Assembly (NCBI RefSeq): GCF_036345255.1
Contig: NZ_CP107783.1
Location: 9,975,001 to 10,039,000, forward strand
Source of the DNA: Streptomyces sp. NBC_00569
GTDB taxonomy: Bacteria > Actinomycetota > Actinomycetes > Streptomycetales > Streptomycetaceae
Reading direction: 5' to 3'
DNA length: 64,000 nucleotides
Shown: piece after piece, positions 18,168 through 27,363 of the stretch
Layout: every line of letters starts with the position of its first letter
Numbering within the stretch: position 1 is the first letter of the stretch
Program-made: the position numbers and the translations under genes
Notes under the pieces: generated by a model
Databases searched by the model: none
Told to the model about the DNA's origin: nothing
Seen by the model: the letters and a program-made list of their open reading frames with translations, nothing else

Positions 18168-18818
18168 TCACGTCTGGGCGAGGAGAGCCGGCAGCTCGCG
18201 CATGTCGTCAAAGACCACCGTGCCTGGTCCGTGCAGCCACTCTGCCGGCGTGAGCCCGCCGCAGTAGCCGAACACGCGCATGCCGGCGGCGCGGGCAGCC
18301 TGCACACCGTAGCGGCTGTCCTCGACCACGGCGCAGACCTCAGGGTCGAATCCCATGTGCCGTGCCGCGTGGAGGAAGAGGTCGGGTGCCGGCTTGCCGT
18401 GGGCCACTTCCGACGCGCTGTAGATGCGACCTTCGAAGCGCGGGTACAGCCCGGTAAGACCCAGAGTGTGGCGAAGACCGGCATGCGTACTGCTGGAGGC
18501 TACGCAGGTGGGCAACTGGATCTCGTCGAGCGCCTCCACCACGCCGTCGACGGCGGTGAGTTCGGCTTCCATGGCCTGGCGGTACAGCTGGTGCTGCTCC
18601 GCCTCCCACCCGTCCTGGAGCCGGTGGCCGAGGTGCTTCTCGACCTCGGCGATCATGTCGGCATGTGAGCGGCCTACGAAGCGTTCGACGATCTCGGCCT
18701 CGCTGAGCGGCCAGCCGAGCAACGCCAGGCTCCTCGCGTCCACGCGTACGGCGATGCGCTCGCTGTCCACCAGAACGCCGTCACAGTCAAATATCAAGAG
18801 TTCAATGGGTTTGATCAC
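18168..18818 (-). CDS. HAD-superfamily hydrolase (beta-phosphoglucomutase-like)
   Basis: 216 residues. Motif I FDCDGVLVDS holds the nucleophile Asp11 and acid Asp13; a helical cap follows. ASSSTH is motif II, GKPAPDLFLHAA is motif III (Lys) and VVEDSRYGVQAARAAG is motif IV. A phosphatase or mutase for small phosphosugars is typical of this subgroup. The start is GTG at 18818. The region 17945-18167 upstream of its stop shows nothing recognisable. Confidence 0.88.
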   Translation of the reverse strand: MIKPIELLIFDCDGVLVDSERIAVRVDARSLALLGWPLSEAEIVERFVGRSHADMIAEVEKHLGHRLQDGWEAEQHQLYRQAMEAELTAVDGVVEALDEIQLPTCVASSSTHAGLRHTLGLTGLYPRFEGRIYSASEVAHGKPAPDLFLHAARHMGFDPEVCAVVEDSRYGVQAARAAGMRVFGYCGGLTPAEWLHGPGTVVFDDMRELPALLAQT

Positions 18819-18931
18819 GCCTGCATCGTAGGGGAGGGGCGCCGAGGCCGTACCTTGCTGCGCACTCCTCCACCTGCGTCATCGTTGCCGTCGCATGGTC
18901 CATCAAACGGCGAGGACTGGCGCCTCGTCTC

Positions 18932-19081
18932 TCATGGGCTCAAGACCCCGGAGTTCGAGTCGGGGTGCTCGGGCGTCTTCGTGTTCTTCGCGGTCACGAA
19001 GACGCAGCCATCGTCGTCGACGTCGGTGAGGGGCGGGGGGCCGAAGACCGCGGGGTTCGGCAGGCCGTAGCGTCGCACCCG
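18932..19081 (-). pseudogene. Unassigned coding fragment
   Basis: The minus frame reads RRYGLPNPAVFGPPPLTDVD, then DDGCVFVTAKNTKTPEHPDS to a stop. It looks protein-like (Pro-rich loop then beta-rich tail) but is cut by a stop upstream and has no RBS. The family is not recognised. Confidence 0.28.
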
Positions 19082-19084
19082 GCG

Positions 19085-19320
19085 CTAACTGACGGGGCAG
19101 TCCGGGCTCACCAGCGCGAGATCGGGACGGGATGGCGGCGACTGCCGGCCGATCGCCAAGTTCTGCTCGCCCTGGCCTACTTGAGATGCGGCGACACCGA
19201 CGCACGACTTGCTGCCGGGTTCCGGGTCGGTGGTCGCGACCGTGTACCTGAGTCTCTTGCCAGTTGGCGGAGAGCAGCTCGGACCACATGATCCAGGTCT
19301 CGAACGCACTTGTGAGGCGC
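19085..19320 (+). pseudogene. IS5-family transposase N-terminal fragment
   Basis: GTGWRRLPADRQVLLALAYL, then RCGDTDARLAAGFRV matches the N-terminal DUF4096/HTH-type region of Streptomyces IS5 transposases (WRALPAGRQALLALAHLRNGDT). The next piece (GVATVYLSLLP) is in another frame. No DDE residues. Confidence 0.6.
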
Positions 19321-19381
19321 GGCCAGCTATGACTCGTTCGTACAGTCGGGGGCATGGAACCGATCACACGGGCACGGCGAT

Positions 19382-19909
19382 TCAAGCTCCCGCAACCCGC
19401 AGCTCCCCGGCCGTCAACAGCGACAACAACCCGATGTCTTGGGCCTTGAGGGCAGCGGAACCACCTTGCTCACGGTCGATTACGCAAAGAGCGTGGTCAA
19501 CCTGAGCTCCCAAGCCGCGCAAATCTGCGGTCGACAGCACAATCTGCCCACCACTGGTGACCACGTCTTCGACGACAAGCACCCGCCGACCCTCGATTTC
19601 GGCCCCCTCGGCGAGGCGGCAGGTTCCGTACATCTTGGCCTGCTTGCGCACGAACGCGCAGGGCAGACCCGTGTGTCGCCCGAGCGCGGTCACCACCGGG
19701 ATGCCGCCCATCTCCAAGCCGGCCAGGACCTCAGTGCCGGACGGCACGAGCGGGGCCATCTCACGGGCGATCTCATCGAGCAGGACCGGGTCGCCCTCGA
19801 ATCGGTACTTATCGAAATATTCAGCGGCAGTGCGTCCCGACCGAAGCGTGAAATGCCCGGTCAAATGAGAAGCGGCATGGATACGGCGAGCAAGATCAGA
19901 ATGTGTCAC
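19382..19909 (-). CDS. pyrE: Orotate phosphoribosyltransferase
   Basis: 175 residues. It converts orotate plus PRPP to OMP in pyrimidine synthesis. Type I PRTase landmarks: AEYFDKYRFEGDP near the N-terminus, GLEMGGIPVVTALG, FVRKQAKMYG (the catalytic Lys loop), and the PRPP motif VLVVEDVVTSGGQ. The start is GTG at 19909. No other pyr gene is nearby, so it may be a second copy. Slightly shorter than usual but with all motifs. Confidence 0.9.
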   Translation of the reverse strand: MTHSDLARRIHAASHLTGHFTLRSGRTAAEYFDKYRFEGDPVLLDEIAREMAPLVPSGTEVLAGLEMGGIPVVTALGRHTGLPCAFVRKQAKMYGTCRLAEGAEIEGRRVLVVEDVVTSGGQIVLSTADLRGLGAQVDHALCVIDREQGGSAALKAQDIGLLSLLTAGELRVAGA

Positions 19910-19994
19910 AGACGTTCAGTCTTCCAGACGCCCGTCCCATCCAAGACGGCGCCGGAGTGGGTGCCGAACTCCGCGGAAAGCGATGGCTTCAACA

Positions 19995-20100
19995 GGAAGC
20001 TGTGTCGCCGTCCGCGTCGCCCACCGCATTCTCGCGATGGCCGTCGCGATCTGGCACAGCCACAAGACCGACCAGCCCGTCATACGATCATTGATGGCCT
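19995..20100 (+). pseudogene. Transposase C-terminal remnant (IS982-like)
   Basis: HRILAMAVAIWHSHKTDQPV followed by IRSLMAYGH resembles the conserved C-terminus (AAIWHN...G.P..RSLIAYDH) of an actinobacterial transposase group that I associate with IS982. Only the last 35 residues are visible. The flanks 19910-19994 and 20101-20244 show nothing else. Confidence 0.4.
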
Positions 20101-20244
20101 ATGGCCACCGATCGCATCGGAATGACTCGTCCAGGCGCGAGGCCTCAAGAGGCACCTTGACGTGAATCCCGCGCGAACGCTTTGCCCCGCCAGGTGCAAG
20201 TAGGGGTGAGACCGCCGTCCGGGCGGTCAAGGACAGGGGGGTTC

Positions 20245-20817
20245 ATGGATCCCGATCCCGTTGCGGACGAGGAACTGCTCGCGCGTGCCGCCACGGAACC
20301 GGCGGCATTCGAACCGCTGGTTGCCCGGCATTCCGTCGCGCTGCACGGCTATCTCGCACGACGAGCACCGGCCGCCGCCGACGATCTGCTGTCGGAAGTG
20401 TGGCTGCAGGCCTTCGCCCACCGGCACACCTTCGACGCTGCCCGCGGAGCGGCCCGGGCCTGGCTCTTCGGTGTGGCACGCAACGTGCTGGCCCGCCACT
20501 GGCAACGGATCGCCCGCGATCCCGGCCCGCCGCCCACGGAGGAGCAGGCGGCGAGCGACCCGTGGCAGGCGGTGGACCAGCGACTCGACGCCGTGGCGGC
20601 CGGACCGTTGATCCACCGCAAACTCACCGAACTGCCCGCAATCGAGCGCGAGTTGCTGCTCCTCGTCGCCTGGGAGGGTCTCACACCCACCGAGGCTGCG
20701 GCCGTCGTCGGCATCCCCGCCGGCACCGCCCGCTCCCGCCTGCACCGGGCCCGAGCCCGACTCCGGGCCCACCTGTCCAACGGCACCCTCAACACCCTGA
20801 CGGGAGAGCTCGCATGA
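20245..20817 (+). CDS. ECF-type RNA polymerase sigma factor
   Basis: 190 residues. Region 2 appears as ADDLLSEVWLQAFAHRHTFD (core binding) with a following W-rich segment (AARAWLFGVARNVLA). Region 4 appears as LTPTEAAAVVGIPAGTARSR, an HTH for the -35 element. The ATG at 20245 has AGGGGGG 5 bp upstream. It overlaps the next gene by ATGA, so the two are translationally coupled, as usual for an ECF sigma and its membrane partner. Confidence 0.9.
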   Translation: MDPDPVADEELLARAATEPAAFEPLVARHSVALHGYLARRAPAAADDLLSEVWLQAFAHRHTFDAARGAARAWLFGVARNVLARHWQRIARDPGPPPTEEQAASDPWQAVDQRLDAVAAGPLIHRKLTELPAIERELLLLVAWEGLTPTEAAAVVGIPAGTARSRLHRARARLRAHLSNGTLNTLTGELA

Positions 20818-21812
20818 GCACGCAGCAACACGACGATGTACTCGACTTCCCCGGCGCCGCGGACCTGGTCGCGGCCGGCCGTACGCCCGAGCCCGCCCCT
20901 GCGGTCCTGGCCGCGGCGCTGTCCGCTGTCCGCGGCGCAATCGACGCCGAGGCCGGCAAGGCGCCGGGCCCCGCTGCTGCCGAACCCCGGGTGGTGATCC
21001 CCCTGTATCGCAGGCGCCGCGTCCTCGCCTCGGCAGCGGCGGTCGCGGCCGTCGCCGCCGCGGCGATCATTGCCCCCGTGGTCAGCATGGACGGCGGCGA
21101 GCCCGCGGCCGGCGCGGAGGCGGCGGCGTTCTTCAACTCGATGGCCAAGAAGGCGGCCACCAGTGCCGACGGCCCGTACTGGAAGATCACGTCGACGACC
21201 TCCGCTCCGGGCACGGCAACCAAGACCCGGACCGTCTTTCTCAGTCCCGACGGACTGACCGCCGTCGAGAACGGCGAGACGCTCTCCAAGCCCCAGCCGA
21301 ACGGCATGAGTTGGCTCGTCGGCAACAAGCGAATGGGCTGGAACGGCCTGAAGAACCTCCCCACCGACCCGTCCGCGCTCCGCGCCAAGCTCGCCGCGGG
21401 TAAGACCGGGACGGCGGCGGACGAACAGGTCGTGACCGAGGCCGGAGCGCTGCTCTCCTTCAGCCCGGCCCGGGCCGAACTGCGCGCTGCCCTCTACCGG
21501 GTGATGGCAGCCACCCCCGGCGCCGACATCCGCACCGAGGTCAGCGATGCGAAGGGGCGCAAGGGCACGGAGGTGAACTGGAAGTACGTCGGCGCCGACG
21601 GCCCGGGCATCGCCAGCGATCCTCACTGGATCATCGACCCGGCCACGGGCGGAATCCTCGAGGAGAGCCGCACCGCTGCCGAGGACTACGACGGCTCGGG
21701 CTGCGAGCCCTCGGACGGCGTGGACAAGGAGTGCACGCCGTCTCTCTCCGAGGGCGACCTGACCAGCCGGCAGACGTTCCTCTTCAACGGTCCGGTGAAC
21801 AGGATCAGCTGA
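20814..21812 (+). CDS. Membrane protein paired with the ECF sigma factor (CU044_5270-like)
   Basis: 332 residues. A cytoplasmic N-terminus of about 60 residues (no HxxxCxxC zinc anti-sigma motif seen) leads to one transmembrane helix (VLASAAAVAAVAAAAIIAPV) and a large extracytoplasmic domain (MAKKAATSADGPYWKITSTT ... IIDPATGGILEE). The layout matches the CU044_5270-type proteins encoded next to sigma factors in Streptomyces, by memory. It probably senses an envelope signal and restrains the sigma factor; this is inference from coupling. A strong terminator follows. Confidence 0.8.
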   Translation: MSTQQHDDVLDFPGAADLVAAGRTPEPAPAVLAAALSAVRGAIDAEAGKAPGPAAAEPRVVIPLYRRRRVLASAAAVAAVAAAAIIAPVVSMDGGEPAAGAEAAAFFNSMAKKAATSADGPYWKITSTTSAPGTATKTRTVFLSPDGLTAVENGETLSKPQPNGMSWLVGNKRMGWNGLKNLPTDPSALRAKLAAGKTGTAADEQVVTEAGALLSFSPARAELRAALYRVMAATPGADIRTEVSDAKGRKGTEVNWKYVGADGPGIASDPHWIIDPATGGILEESRTAAEDYDGSGCEPSDGVDKECTPSLSEGDLTSRQTFLFNGPVNRIS

Positions 21813-21814
21813 TC

Positions 21815-21866
21815 CCGCACAGGGCGCAGGCCGCCTCCCTCCGGACGGGGCCTGCGCCCTGTGCGG
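21815..21866. terminator. Strong hairpin terminator
   Basis: CCGCACAGGGCGCAGGCC and GGCCTGCGCCCTGTGCGG pair perfectly over 18 bp with a 16-base loop, directly after the sigma/partner operon. 21867-22204 has no gene that I can support. Confidence 0.9.
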
Positions 21867-22204
21867 TCCCCGCCCTTACTCCACCGGTGTCGAGCGAGGC
21901 TGTCTCGCTGTCGACGCCGCACTGACTCTGACCCATCACGATGAGCGGACCGAGGGCGTCGGCAGCGCAGGCTGCCGACTCCTCCGCCACCACATCCTGC
22001 TCGGCTGAACCGATCTACAGCTACGAAATCTTGGAAGGCCGGTTGATTGGACAGTCCCATCGGGACGACCTCGGTGGCTTCCTGTGCACCTGCCGGTTCC
22101 TTCGAGTGCGCGGAGCACGCTTGTTGGGGAAGCTGAGCGCAGGGTGCTGCCGGTGAGCAGACGGTGGTGGGGCATGGGCGCGGCGGTGGTGACCGTTGCG
22201 ACGA

Positions 22205-22490
22205 CCGCTTGAATCCACCGAGTACACGACCTTCAAGTTCACCGCGCACCTCCTCGAGGCCCGCGTCGACGCTTCGATCGGCACTGTCGGCGACGCCCTG
22301 GGCAACGCGCTCATAGAGAGCCCGGATAGACCTCTACGAGGCGGAGTTGATCAAGCCCCGTCGGCCCTGGAAGTGCCTGGCCGACATCGAATTCGCCGCC
22401 GCGCAATGGGTCGACTGGTTCAGTGACCAGGGTCTTCACGCGGCAATCGGAGACATCCTGCCCTATGAACATGAGACCGAGCCATCTACA
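22205..22490 (+). pseudogene. IS3-family transposase (orfB) fragment 1
   Basis: EYTTFKFTAHLLEARVDASI, then GTVGDALGNALIES, then after a frameshift YEAELIKPRRPWKCLADIEF and YVDWF-like AQWVDWFSDQGLH. These are the DDE core (second Asp and Glu) of IS3/IS1372-type OrfB. The first catalytic Asp and the IS ends are missing. Confidence 0.75.
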
Positions 22491-22569
22491 AGACTTGTGG
22501 ATGGCTCCTGTCCGGTCCGGCGATCAAAATTGGGTGGCCCGTAAGTATGGGTAGCCGTAGCGTCCGGCC

Positions 22570-23271
22570 ATGGACTGGAGCACCTGGCACGATCAGTACG
22601 ATTCTGCCGACTCGTGGATGGCACGACGGCTGCGGACGGTTCAAGCACAGATTCACGCCGCACTGTCCAAGGCCCCGGCGGGCGGCTTGAAGGTGATCAG
22701 TATCTGCGCCGGGGAAGGCCGCGATCTGCTCGACGTTCTCGCCGACCACCCGCGCAGCGACGATGTGCAGGCGAGGCTCGTCGAGCTGGACCCGCGCATC
22801 ACTGCGGCGGCCCTGGAAAGGATCGGGCGGGCCGGCCTGTGCCAGGTGGAGGTGGTGACCGGTGACGCCGCCCTCATCGACCAGTACGAGGACGTGGCCC
22901 CTGCGGATCTCGTCCTGGTCTGCGGCGTCTTCGGCAACATCACCGAGGCAGATATCGAGCGGACCATCGGGGCTTGCAGCCAGCTGTGCAAGACCGGCGG
23001 CACAATCATCTGGACCCGACACCGCGCTGCCCCCGACCGGGTCCCACTGATCTGCGAATGGTTCGACGCTCAAGGCTTCGAACTGCAGTGGCTTTCGCCA
23101 GTGGACGCGGGCTTCGGAGTGGGGGTGCACCGCTTCGTCGGCACACCTCAACCCCTACGCCGCGGCACCCGCCTGTTCGAGTTCGTCGGCTACGACGTGC
23201 TCCGACAGACTGCAGTGGCAGAAGCCCCTGGCCGGAGCAACCCCGCACCGCAGGACCAACGTGAGCCGTAG
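22570..23271 (+). CDS. Class I SAM-dependent methyltransferase
   Basis: 233 residues. Motif I is ISICAGEGRDLLDVLADH (variant of E/DxGxGxG) near residue 45, followed by VELDPRI (acidic ribose-binding) and LVLVCGVFGNI (motif IV). GGTIIWTRH is post-motif III. The substrate is unknown. The ATG at 22570 has no good RBS, and IS3 debris ends just upstream, so the native promoter may have been replaced. Confidence 0.82.
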   Translation: MDWSTWHDQYDSADSWMARRLRTVQAQIHAALSKAPAGGLKVISICAGEGRDLLDVLADHPRSDDVQARLVELDPRITAAALERIGRAGLCQVEVVTGDAALIDQYEDVAPADLVLVCGVFGNITEADIERTIGACSQLCKTGGTIIWTRHRAAPDRVPLICEWFDAQGFELQWLSPVDAGFGVGVHRFVGTPQPLRRGTRLFEFVGYDVLRQTAVAEAPGRSNPAPQDQREP

Positions 23272-23284
23272 CTCAAGGAGGTGT

Positions 23285-23648
23285 TCAGGCGGCATCAATC
23301 TCAGACCGTTCGGCCAGAACGCCGTTCTGGAACCGCGCACCTGCGCGGACGAGGGGCACCAGGCGGGCGCCGGTGATCGCGCACCATCGCGCCTGGGCGG
23401 ACCCGACCAACTTGAACACCATTGCGAGGATCGGTCGCCGGGCTGCCCGCGCCTCGCGTCATCTTGGTGCGGAGCTTGACCGTGGAGAAGGTCGACCCAA
23501 TCGGGTTCGTGATCCGGAGGCGAATCCGGCGCTCCGCGGGGAAGTCGTGCAACGCGAGCAGTTCGTCCCGATCCTCGGTGATCTTCGCGACGGCCTTGGG
23601 GAACCTCGCGCCATAGGTGTTCACGTACGCACCGCGGTCTGGCGCCAC
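23285..23648 (-). pseudogene. IS256-family (mutator) transposase C-terminal remnant
   Basis: GARFPKAVAKITEDRDELLA, then ITNPIGSTFSTVKLRTKMTR is the IS256 C-terminal signature (TTNPIESTFATVRLRT) with a Glu-to-Gly change at the catalytic-looking NPIES position. After a frameshift near 23470 it continues MVFKLVGSAQARWCAITG to a stop at 23285. Inactive fragment. Confidence 0.78.
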
Positions 23649-23693
23649 GGCCCGTACCGGTGGTGCAGCGCTCAGGTGGTCAGCGGGCCTGGT

Positions 23694-24377
23694 TCAGTGT
23701 GCCCAGGTTCCGCGCGAATCCGAGTTCTGCGCGAGTTGGGTGGCCCACTGCTGGTCGACCTTCGCGCGCTCGGTGGCGTTCGGGTAGTGGTTGGTGCAGG
23801 ACGGGCCGGGGCCGCCGCCCGACATCAGCTCACTGCACGGCCCGCTGTAGTCGTCCAGTAGGCCCAGCACATGCCCGGTCTCGTGAGTGGCGACGCGGAC
23901 CGAGTCGTTCTGCCGGCTCTGGGTGTAGTCGAGGAAGACGTAGCCGTCTCCGTGGCCGTTGGTGGCGGCGTAGGAACCTTCTGGGTCGTTGCCCTCGCGG
24001 TAGGAGAAGTCGGCACCGCTCGATGCCGGCTGGAGCTTGACGTTGAACTGGGTGCTGTTCCAGATCGCGGCCGCACTCGCTATCTGCGAACGGAAGCTCG
24101 GTGCCTGGGAGGCGTTGTAGTAGACGGTCACCGCCCGTGCATTCGGCTGGACGGCGCGCTTCTCGGCGACCGATTTGAGCACGGCCCCGAAGAACGCCTT
24201 GTTGTTCGCTGCCTCCTGAACCGACCCGGCGTACCGCGCCACGGAGGTACCCGCGGGTGCGGACGGAGTGGTGGCCGTCTGGGCGCTCGCCGGCACCGCC
24301 GCGCCCAGCACGCTGGAGGCCAGACCCAGCCCGAGAGTGAGGGCGGTGAGCCTCGAGGGCATTCGAGATGACTTCAT
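23694..24377 (-). CDS. snpA: Snapalysin-type secreted neutral metalloprotease (M7)
   Basis: 227 residues. A signal peptide ([20 protein letters not shown]) and a propeptide to about residue 80 precede the catalytic domain. [15 protein letters not shown] near residue 164 is the M7 HExxHxxGxxD zinc motif; the paired cysteines (PCSELM, SCTNHY) are typical. Snapalysin is the smallest known extracellular metalloendopeptidase class in Streptomyces. RBS AGGAG before the ATG at 24377. The LysR-type activator usually divergent from snpA is absent here; 24378-24930 contains no gene. Confidence 0.92.
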   Translation of the reverse strand: MKSSRMPSRLTALTLGLGLASSVLGAAVPASAQTATTPSAPAGTSVARYAGSVQEAANNKAFFGAVLKSVAEKRAVQPNARAVTVYYNASQAPSFRSQIASAAAIWNSTQFNVKLQPASSGADFSYREGNDPEGSYAATNGHGDGYVFLDYTQSRQNDSVRVATHETGHVLGLLDDYSGPCSELMSGGGPGPSCTNHYPNATERAKVDQQWATQLAQNSDSRGTWAH

Positions 24378-24929
24378 ACGGGGGCTCCTACTCGCTCGGC
24401 GGCGCCGAGCGCCTGGTGCGTGGCCGACTCAGCGAGGACACCGGTTCCGAAGTACGGCGACGTCCTGTGGGTCGTCATTCTTAGAACGGCTCAACAGGGA
24501 GCACAATGGGTCCCGAAACTACGTCGCCTCGTAGGTCCCGGGACCCTTGACAGGCTGTGTGCGGGTCTTAGGTCCGCACATGGCGGCAGGAGCGGAAGCT
24601 GTCGCGGCGTCAGAAGCCGTACACCATGGGGCAACGGGCGTGCGGGACGGCCGGGCGGAATCCCGAGATGCGCGGCGGGGTCTAAATTGCGCCAAAACGG
24701 ACAAATGCCCAGATGCCCGTCATGCCGTATCTACTAAGCGCACCGGTTGGTTGGCGAAGCGCCGTGACCGATGTCATAGAACAGGGGCTTCCGTCCCTTT
24801 CGCGCCCTCCGTCGGCCCCGGGTCGCCCCCGGGGAGTCACCCGAGGCGCTGGGCGGCATCCCTCACTGCTGAGCCGCCGCCGCTCAGTCGTGATCACGCT
24901 GGAGGCCGGGCCCGCCGGGCAGCCCGGCG

Positions 24930-25490
24930 GGCGGCGTGGGGGAGCGCCCGTGGGTTCCTCGCCCGCCTCCAGCAGCGTGTCCGCCGCACCCACGATGAGC
25001 GGGCCCGGCTTCCCGCCGCGTCACGCGGGCGGGAGCGGGATCCTCGACGACGGGCGCCGGACGGCGCGGCTCGAGGACGTCCGGGCCGTCCACTGCCGGC
25101 GGCCCAAACGCCCCCACATCGCGGACACCGTTCCCAAGCCCTACCGGACGTGGGCGCAGAGCCAGGCGGATGCCGCCCTCGTGAACGTCCTTGCTGCACT
25201 GCCGGTCGTCCCGTGGATCAGCAACCCGCACGCCGACCGCCTGGCCGCCCACAAACCGCAGCAGCTTGTCGCCGCGACCCGCTGCGGGCGGTCGTGCGGT
25301 GCCGTGCAGCCTGATCGCTGACGATCCTGCCGCCGCCCGAGGGTTCACAAAGGCGATCGACGGGCCGCTGAACGGCAAACCGGTCCTGGGTGGCCACATG
25401 CCGGTAGAGGAGGGGCGGGCGCTGATGGTGGCGACCCGCCACGTGGACCCGAGCACATCGCCCGACAGGACTTCCAGGTCACGGTGACGC
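24930..25490 (+). pseudogene. Frameshifted ATP-grasp peptide-maturase-like remnant
   Basis: Plus-strand segments: RTARLEDVRAVHCRRPKRPH, ALVNVLAALPVVPWISNPHA and HKPQQLVAATRCG fit the pre-ATP-grasp domain of MvdD/TgmB-type graspetide ligases (RRP, L..LP..W.N.P, K..QL.AA...G). A frame change follows, then SLIADDPAAARGFTKAIDG and GRALMVATRHVDP continue the alignment. The ATP-binding core is not recognisable. It lies 430 bp upstream of a small secreted protein. The family call is by motif order only. Confidence 0.4.
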
Positions 25491-25923
25491 CAGCCGACCA
25501 GAGCGTCCGAACATGGCAAAGGCGGGCCATTCTGGCGGCTTCCGGCACCGTGATGAGCGGCCCTGACCAGGTTGCTGAGATCGTCGCCATCGAGGCTTTC
25601 CTGCGCCTGCTCGTACTGTCCAGCCGGCGCTGAACCGCACGACGCCCGCCACCCCCTCTTTTGGGCCCCCTTCGAAGAACGCGGAGGGTTCGTATCTTCG
25701 CGCACGCTCCATGACCGCAGGTGAGCGCAAATGGGGGGCACGTGCAATTGTTCTTCGCTGACCGGCGGAATGTGCGGAGAGTGGGCCCGCTCGTGCTTGT
25801 CGTCAGGAGGTTCGACAGCCAGAACTACGTGCAGGTCCTCGTTCGGACTCGCTCCAAGCGCACTGTGTGTTGCGTGGTGCAAGCCTTGCGTTACAAACGC
25901 ACGTCGCTTCCAGGAGATACCGC

Positions 25924-26160
25924 ATGTCCTTCTCTTCCCGCGCCGCTCGCATCGCGGCAGCTGTGGTGCTGATCTCGGGTGCCTTGCTGACCAGTGCATC
26001 CGCCGTCGCCGCCCAGCCTTTCCCGAATCCGGCATCCGACTCACCACAGACTCTGGCACCCACCAACGATGGACGCGATGGTTGCGGATTCTTGGACCCG
26101 CGCTGCCCTCAATTCCTCAGCTGGGTTTGGCAGTTGGTCGACTCGACAGTTCACCCGTAA
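25924..26160 (+). CDS. Small secreted protein
   Basis: 78 residues. The Sec signal peptide (AARIAAAVVLISGALLTSAS, likely cut after AVAA) leaves a mature peptide of about 48 residues with two cysteines (DGCGFLDPRCPQFLSW), which could form a disulfide. The ATG at 25924 has GGAG 6 bp upstream. The genes on either side are broken or absent. Function unknown. Between 25491 and 25923 no gene is supported. Confidence 0.65.
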   Translation: MSFSSRAARIAAAVVLISGALLTSASAVAAQPFPNPASDSPQTLAPTNDGRDGCGFLDPRCPQFLSWVWQLVDSTVHP

Positions 26161-26324
26161 CGTCCTCACGGCATGCGAGGGGGATGCGCTGGGAAGTCAA
26201 GGCGCTCGACTCGACCGAGTTTCAGCGCGTGATCCGCTGTCGCTCCGTATGTCGCAGCTGAAGGCATTCGCCGATGGGGGCCCTATAGTCATCGACCGGG
26301 GCCGTGAGTGACTCCCGAACTCGT

Positions 26325-26340
26325 CGACTTGATCAAGTCG
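26325..26340. promoter_or_regulatory. Perfect 16-bp palindrome
   Basis: CGACTTGATCAAGTCG is fully self-complementary. GACTCCCG occurs three times nearby (about 26310, 26355, 26382). The palindrome is AT-rich for this genome and could be a regulator or recombinase site, at the left edge of the repeat-rich stretch. Confidence 0.45.
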
Positions 26341-26544
26341 CGGGGCTGCGCAGTGACTCCCGCAGCCGTCAGATAAACGACTCCCGACCTCGGGTTCTGG
26401 TTCTACTTCGGTGACGCGTCCACAACGCTGAGTGACGGCTGGGACACTCCGGCCGAGTGGGTGAAACGCTATCTACTCGTTCAATACAGTCTCATTTGAA
26501 ACCAAAGAGTGGGGGTCGGCCCCTGGCCCGCTCTCACGACCCGG

Positions 26545-27363
26545 TGCGCAGTGACCGGTGCTGGTGCCGGCCTTTGACTGCGCAGTGCCCTATAAAACTC
26601 GCATTCGGGGTGCAGTGCGCAGGGGCTCGGGCTCGCTGGGCAACGGGGTCCTGGGAGTTGCGCAGTGCGCCCGCCCTACCCTGACTCCGGCTGCGCACTG
26701 CCAATTGAGGCGCGTTGCGCACCAGGTACTGCGCAACCCTCTACGGACGACTGCGAGAGGCCCGAACGCCCCTATGTGGCGCCCGCCAAAACGCGTACCG
26801 GGCGGCCAGAGCGGTACGGCAAGAACGTGTACCGGTATCTGAGTGTGACCGGTTGCGTACTGCTGGCCGGGGCTCGTCTGACAGGTCTGTGACCTGCGGG
26901 TTCTGTAGACCGGTACGCGTTTCGGTACGTGCTTGTCCGCCCCCGCAAAACGCGTACCGGTGGCCGGAGGGCGGTCAGCCGCTGCGGCGCCCTCGAAACC
27001 GAGTGGCACGGAATCAGCCGAGGCTGCCGGTACGCGTTGGGAAACCAAATGCGTACCAGCGCGGTCAGTGCGCAGTTGCCGCGAAAGAGCAGCCACGGTG
27101 CTGCGCAACCTCCGCTGCGCACCCTGACCGCGCACTCTGGGTTCCCCGCTGCGCAGGTTCCGGCGGGTGCTGCGCAGTGGACGATCGGGTCATGCTGCGC
27201 AACCATTCGCGAGCCGTTGCGCAGCCGGTGACAGGCGGGTGCGCAACCGGTGCGCAATGGCGCCCGGCGACGCGGTGCAGTCAGACGCGTCCGGGCCGGC
27301 CGTGACGGACGGTGATTCCACCGCGATCGCGGACCTATCGTTCCGGTACGCCTTTCGGTACGC
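26545..27363. repeat. Repeat-rich non-coding region: TGCGCA and GGTACGC families
   Basis: Sixteen TGCGCA hexamers lie at 26545-26735 (7) and 27069-27256 (9); one more is at 26347. Eleven GGTAC-centred motifs (GGTACGC or its complement, some with one change) lie at 26793-27057 (9) and 27345-27363 (2). So the families alternate in blocks. CAAAACGCGTACCGG is repeated exactly at 26787-26801 and 26946-26960. CCGGTACGCGTTT (26910-26922) pairs with AAACGCGTACCGG (26948-26960) as a 13-bp stem. No ORF here has convincing codon bias. The function is unknown; it resembles an iteron or multi-site binding region. Confidence 0.7.

Noticed and set aside
18930..18975. tRNA-like GTTCGAGTC stretch
   Set aside because: Only a T-loop-like word; no acceptor or anticodon stem can be formed around it.
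26545..27363. CRISPR array
   Set aside because: The repeated units are only 6-21 bp, irregularly spaced and in both orientations; there are no cas genes.
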